This document shows positions 4,566 through 6,319 of a DNA stretch of 6,319 nucleotides, piece after piece. The position numbers and the translations under genes were made by a program. Location of the stretch: contig CAJTRI010000008.1 of NCBI GenBank assembly GCA_910578615.1, forward strand, positions 35,944 to 42,262, in the 5' to 3' direction. Source of the DNA: an uncultured Duncaniella sp. (lineage in GTDB: Bacteria > Bacteroidota > Bacteroidia > Bacteroidales > Muribaculaceae). Within the stretch, counting starts at the first letter, position 1, and the number at the start of each line of letters is the position of its first letter. The notes below the pieces were generated by a model that did not search any database, was not told where the DNA came from, and saw only the letters and a list, made by a program, of their open reading frames with translations.

Positions 4566-6319
4566 TTTTTCAGTAGGTTTATGCCGTTGAGAAGTATGGT
4601 GGAGTTGATGTAATATAATGACAGTTTGTTGGAGCCTTCGCGCAGCGGGACGGTCAGTGTGGTGGAACGGCGTGTGCTGATCCAGTCGTTATGCCTGACC
4701 GGCGGACAGACTATCGTCCCGGCTATGGAGGAATTGACCTCTACCGAGCGCAAGGCGGTTTCCGTGGTGCCGTTGGAGTAGGTTATGTCAAGAAAATAAT
4801 CCCCGGAGGAAGGGGCGTTGACATAGAACGTGAGCCGGGTGTTATGGCGTGCGGCAAGCTCGATGTAACGTGTGGCTATGTCACGGTTCTTTATGAGATG
4901 CAAAGGCGAGCGTCGCGGGGTGATGGATGTGGCCGGAATGGAGATGATGTCGTCTCGTGACGCGCATATGTGGCTGCGTGGGGAGAATCCTCTGACTGCC
5001 GGATTTTCTGTGATAGGCACTATGTCTATGATTTGTGTGCCTCCGCCTGTCACGGTGTATTGTCCTGTGGACAGTGTCTCGGTCAGCACACCGTTTATGT
5101 ATACGTCATACGATGTACCGGCAGTGTGGTTGAGTATCGTGGCAGTGCGGTCGGTGCTCCAATAAAGTTTTGGCATTGGTGGGAACGTGGCTTCCGGGGC
5201 CTGGTTGTGCGAATGTTGCGGCAGGGTGTTGCCTGACATTGTCACGGTAATGTCGTGCTCGCCGTCAAGCGAGGCCGGGATAAAGGCCGAGGCAGAAGGC
5301 TCACCGTCTATCTCTACCGATGCCACCCTGTCGCCGGTACCGCTTACGGTAAGATTTATGACCGCGTCCCGGTATCTAAGTCCTGACAGGTGTTTGTCTC
5401 CATGGAAACCGTTAGGTACGAACGGCGATATGTTGATTCCGTCAGGCTTGAGGCTGATACCCATTATTCCTCGGAGAAGTAACGCGGGCCATGATGCCGG
5501 GTCTTCTTCTTCAAGGCATATAGCCCATAAGGAGCCGAGCGCGCGACACACTGACGAGGCATCGCGCACAGTGGAGGCGGCAAGTCCGTGGAGGGCCTGT
5601 ACCTGGGAGGATATCGTACCCTCCGGGCGTGATGAAGGATAGATGAGAGGTATGCCGCCGGAAATCGCATCGGTAGACTTGATGCAGGCCGCTCCCATCT
5701 CGGGTGTGGCTATGCCGAATATGGGGCACAAGGCTCCCGCAAGATTATCGGTGCATCCTGACAGTATGGGATACATGTTGCCGTAGAGATAGGCTTTGTA
5801 ACGGCTTAGAGCCGGATCCCAGAAATTGTCGTTTATGAGGTTGCGCAGTCTCGTGGCCTCCTGTCGGAGGGAAACGGCAGTGGGAAGTCCGAGCTGGTCG
5901 GCCATATCTGCCGCTACACGCAATGTGCGGAATCTCCAAACATTTATGCCCAGCGAACGCACCTGCATCAGGTCAGAAGTCTCCATCCAGACAGGGAAGT
6001 GGTCTTTGGCCGGAGCCATGTATGACGGAATCCCTTGGACGAGCTGTCCGGCAGGCCGGTCGGCGTTAAGAGTGGATATGATTATCCCGTAGGCCTCGCG
6101 CAACCACTTTTTGTCACCGGTGGCACAATATACCTCCCATGCGGCCGCTCCCCATGAATAGTTGTCTGAAAATCCCGTAGGGGCTTGTTGGCTGAGTCTG
6201 CCGTCCACGACCATATGGCGAAGTGTCTCCATTGACTTGGCGGGTGCTAAGATGGCTGTTGAGAGAAAGATTTCGTCAACGGACGGAACGGATTGTGACA
6301 TGTTCTCTTCCAGAGATTT
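4562..6319 (-). CDS. Six-hairpin (MGH1-like) glycoside hydrolase with C-terminal carbohydrate-binding-like domain, 5' end missing
   Basis: At least 585 residues are encoded, and the frame stays open to the right edge. An ATG at 6301 is available, but six in-frame codons precede it without a stop, and the first residues look like the middle of a catalytic domain, so the true start and any signal peptide probably lie outside. Numbering from that Met, residues about 1-290 resemble part of an (alpha/alpha)6-barrel of MGH1-like hydrolases: SWGAAAWEVYCATGDKKWL (49-67), PSYMAPAKDHFPVWM (92-106), SLGIN (116-120), TDNLAGALCPIFGI (184-197) and RPEGTISSQVQALHGLAA (225-242). Residues about 290-360 look like the usual beta-domain after the barrel, 378-430 a further beta-rich segment, and about 475-579 a CBM6/35-like domain (YFLDITYSNG at 502-511). 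It is probably an exported or surface enzyme acting on a glycan of unknown type. Its stop overlaps the phosphoesterase start (ATGA). The family call rests on remembered motifs. Confidence 0.8.
   Translation of the reverse strand, partial: KSLEENMSQSVPSVDEIFLSTAILAPAKSMETLRHMVVDGRLSQQAPTGFSDNYSWGAAAWEVYCATGDKKWLREAYGIIISTLNADRPAGQLVQGIPSYMAPAKDHFPVWMETSDLMQVRSLGINVWRFRTLRVAADMADQLGLPTAVSLRQEATRLRNLINDNFWDPALSRYKAYLYGNMYPILSGCTDNLAGALCPIFGIATPEMGAACIKSTDAISGGIPLIYPSSRPEGTISSQVQALHGLAASTVRDASSVCRALGSLWAICLEEEDPASWPALLLRGIMGISLKPDGINISPFVPNGFHGDKHLSGLRYRDAVINLTVSGTGDRVASVEIDGEPSASAFIPASLDGEHDITVTMSGNTLPQHSHNQAPEATFPPMPKLYWSTDRTATILNHTAGTSYDVYINGVLTETLSTGQYTVTGGGTQIIDIVPITENPAVRGFSPRSHICASRDDIISIPATSITPRRSPLHLIKNRDIATRYIELAARHNTRLTFYVNAPSSGDYFLDITYSNGTTETALRSVEVNSSIAGTIVCPPVRHNDWISTRRSTTLTVPLREGSNKLSLYYINSTILLNGINLLKK

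Overview
The window looks like chromosomal DNA of a member of the Bacteroidales (Bacteroidota), perhaps a moderately GC-rich gut lineage such as Muribaculaceae. Evidence: several intergenic sites match the Bacteroidota sigma-ABfr promoter form (TTTG, about 20 bp, TAnnTTTG). Starts lack a Shine-Dalgarno site. A protein resembling the Bacteroidales family DUF4924 is present, as is a large six-hairpin glycosidase of the kind common in gut Bacteroidales. The family-level placement is a guess. I see no mobile element, CRISPR array, tRNA or rRNA.

Layout. Bases 1-389 are a gene-free, AT-rich control region on the + strand. It holds a possible terminator of an upstream gene (10-29), a promoter (P1, 89-120) that runs almost straight into a strong intrinsic terminator (160-189), a second near-consensus promoter (P2, 207-237), and a structured leader of about 145 nt. 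Next come a complete MATE-family exporter (390-1733, +) and menD of menaquinone synthesis (1721-3400, -), which converge and overlap by 13 bp at their 3' ends. A compact divergent promoter region (about 3401-3483) separates menD from a DUF4924-like gene (3484-4038, +). That gene converges, across a 17-bp gap, on a two-gene minus-strand operon: a 5'-incomplete glycoside hydrolase (4562 to the right edge) followed by a YfcE-like metallophosphoesterase (4056-4565). The last two genes share an ATGA stop/start overlap.

How the genes work together. The window is mostly a set of independent household units rather than one pathway. menD stands alone with no other men genes beside it. The MATE exporter has its own elaborate 5' region. 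The hydrolase/phosphoesterase pair must be co-transcribed and is probably translationally coupled, although the two products would be expected in different compartments. The most interesting part is the first 389 bases: a promoter-terminator unit that could make a ~63-nt RNA, followed by a leader with mutually exclusive base pairings. I found no clear sign of a wholly new multi-gene system.
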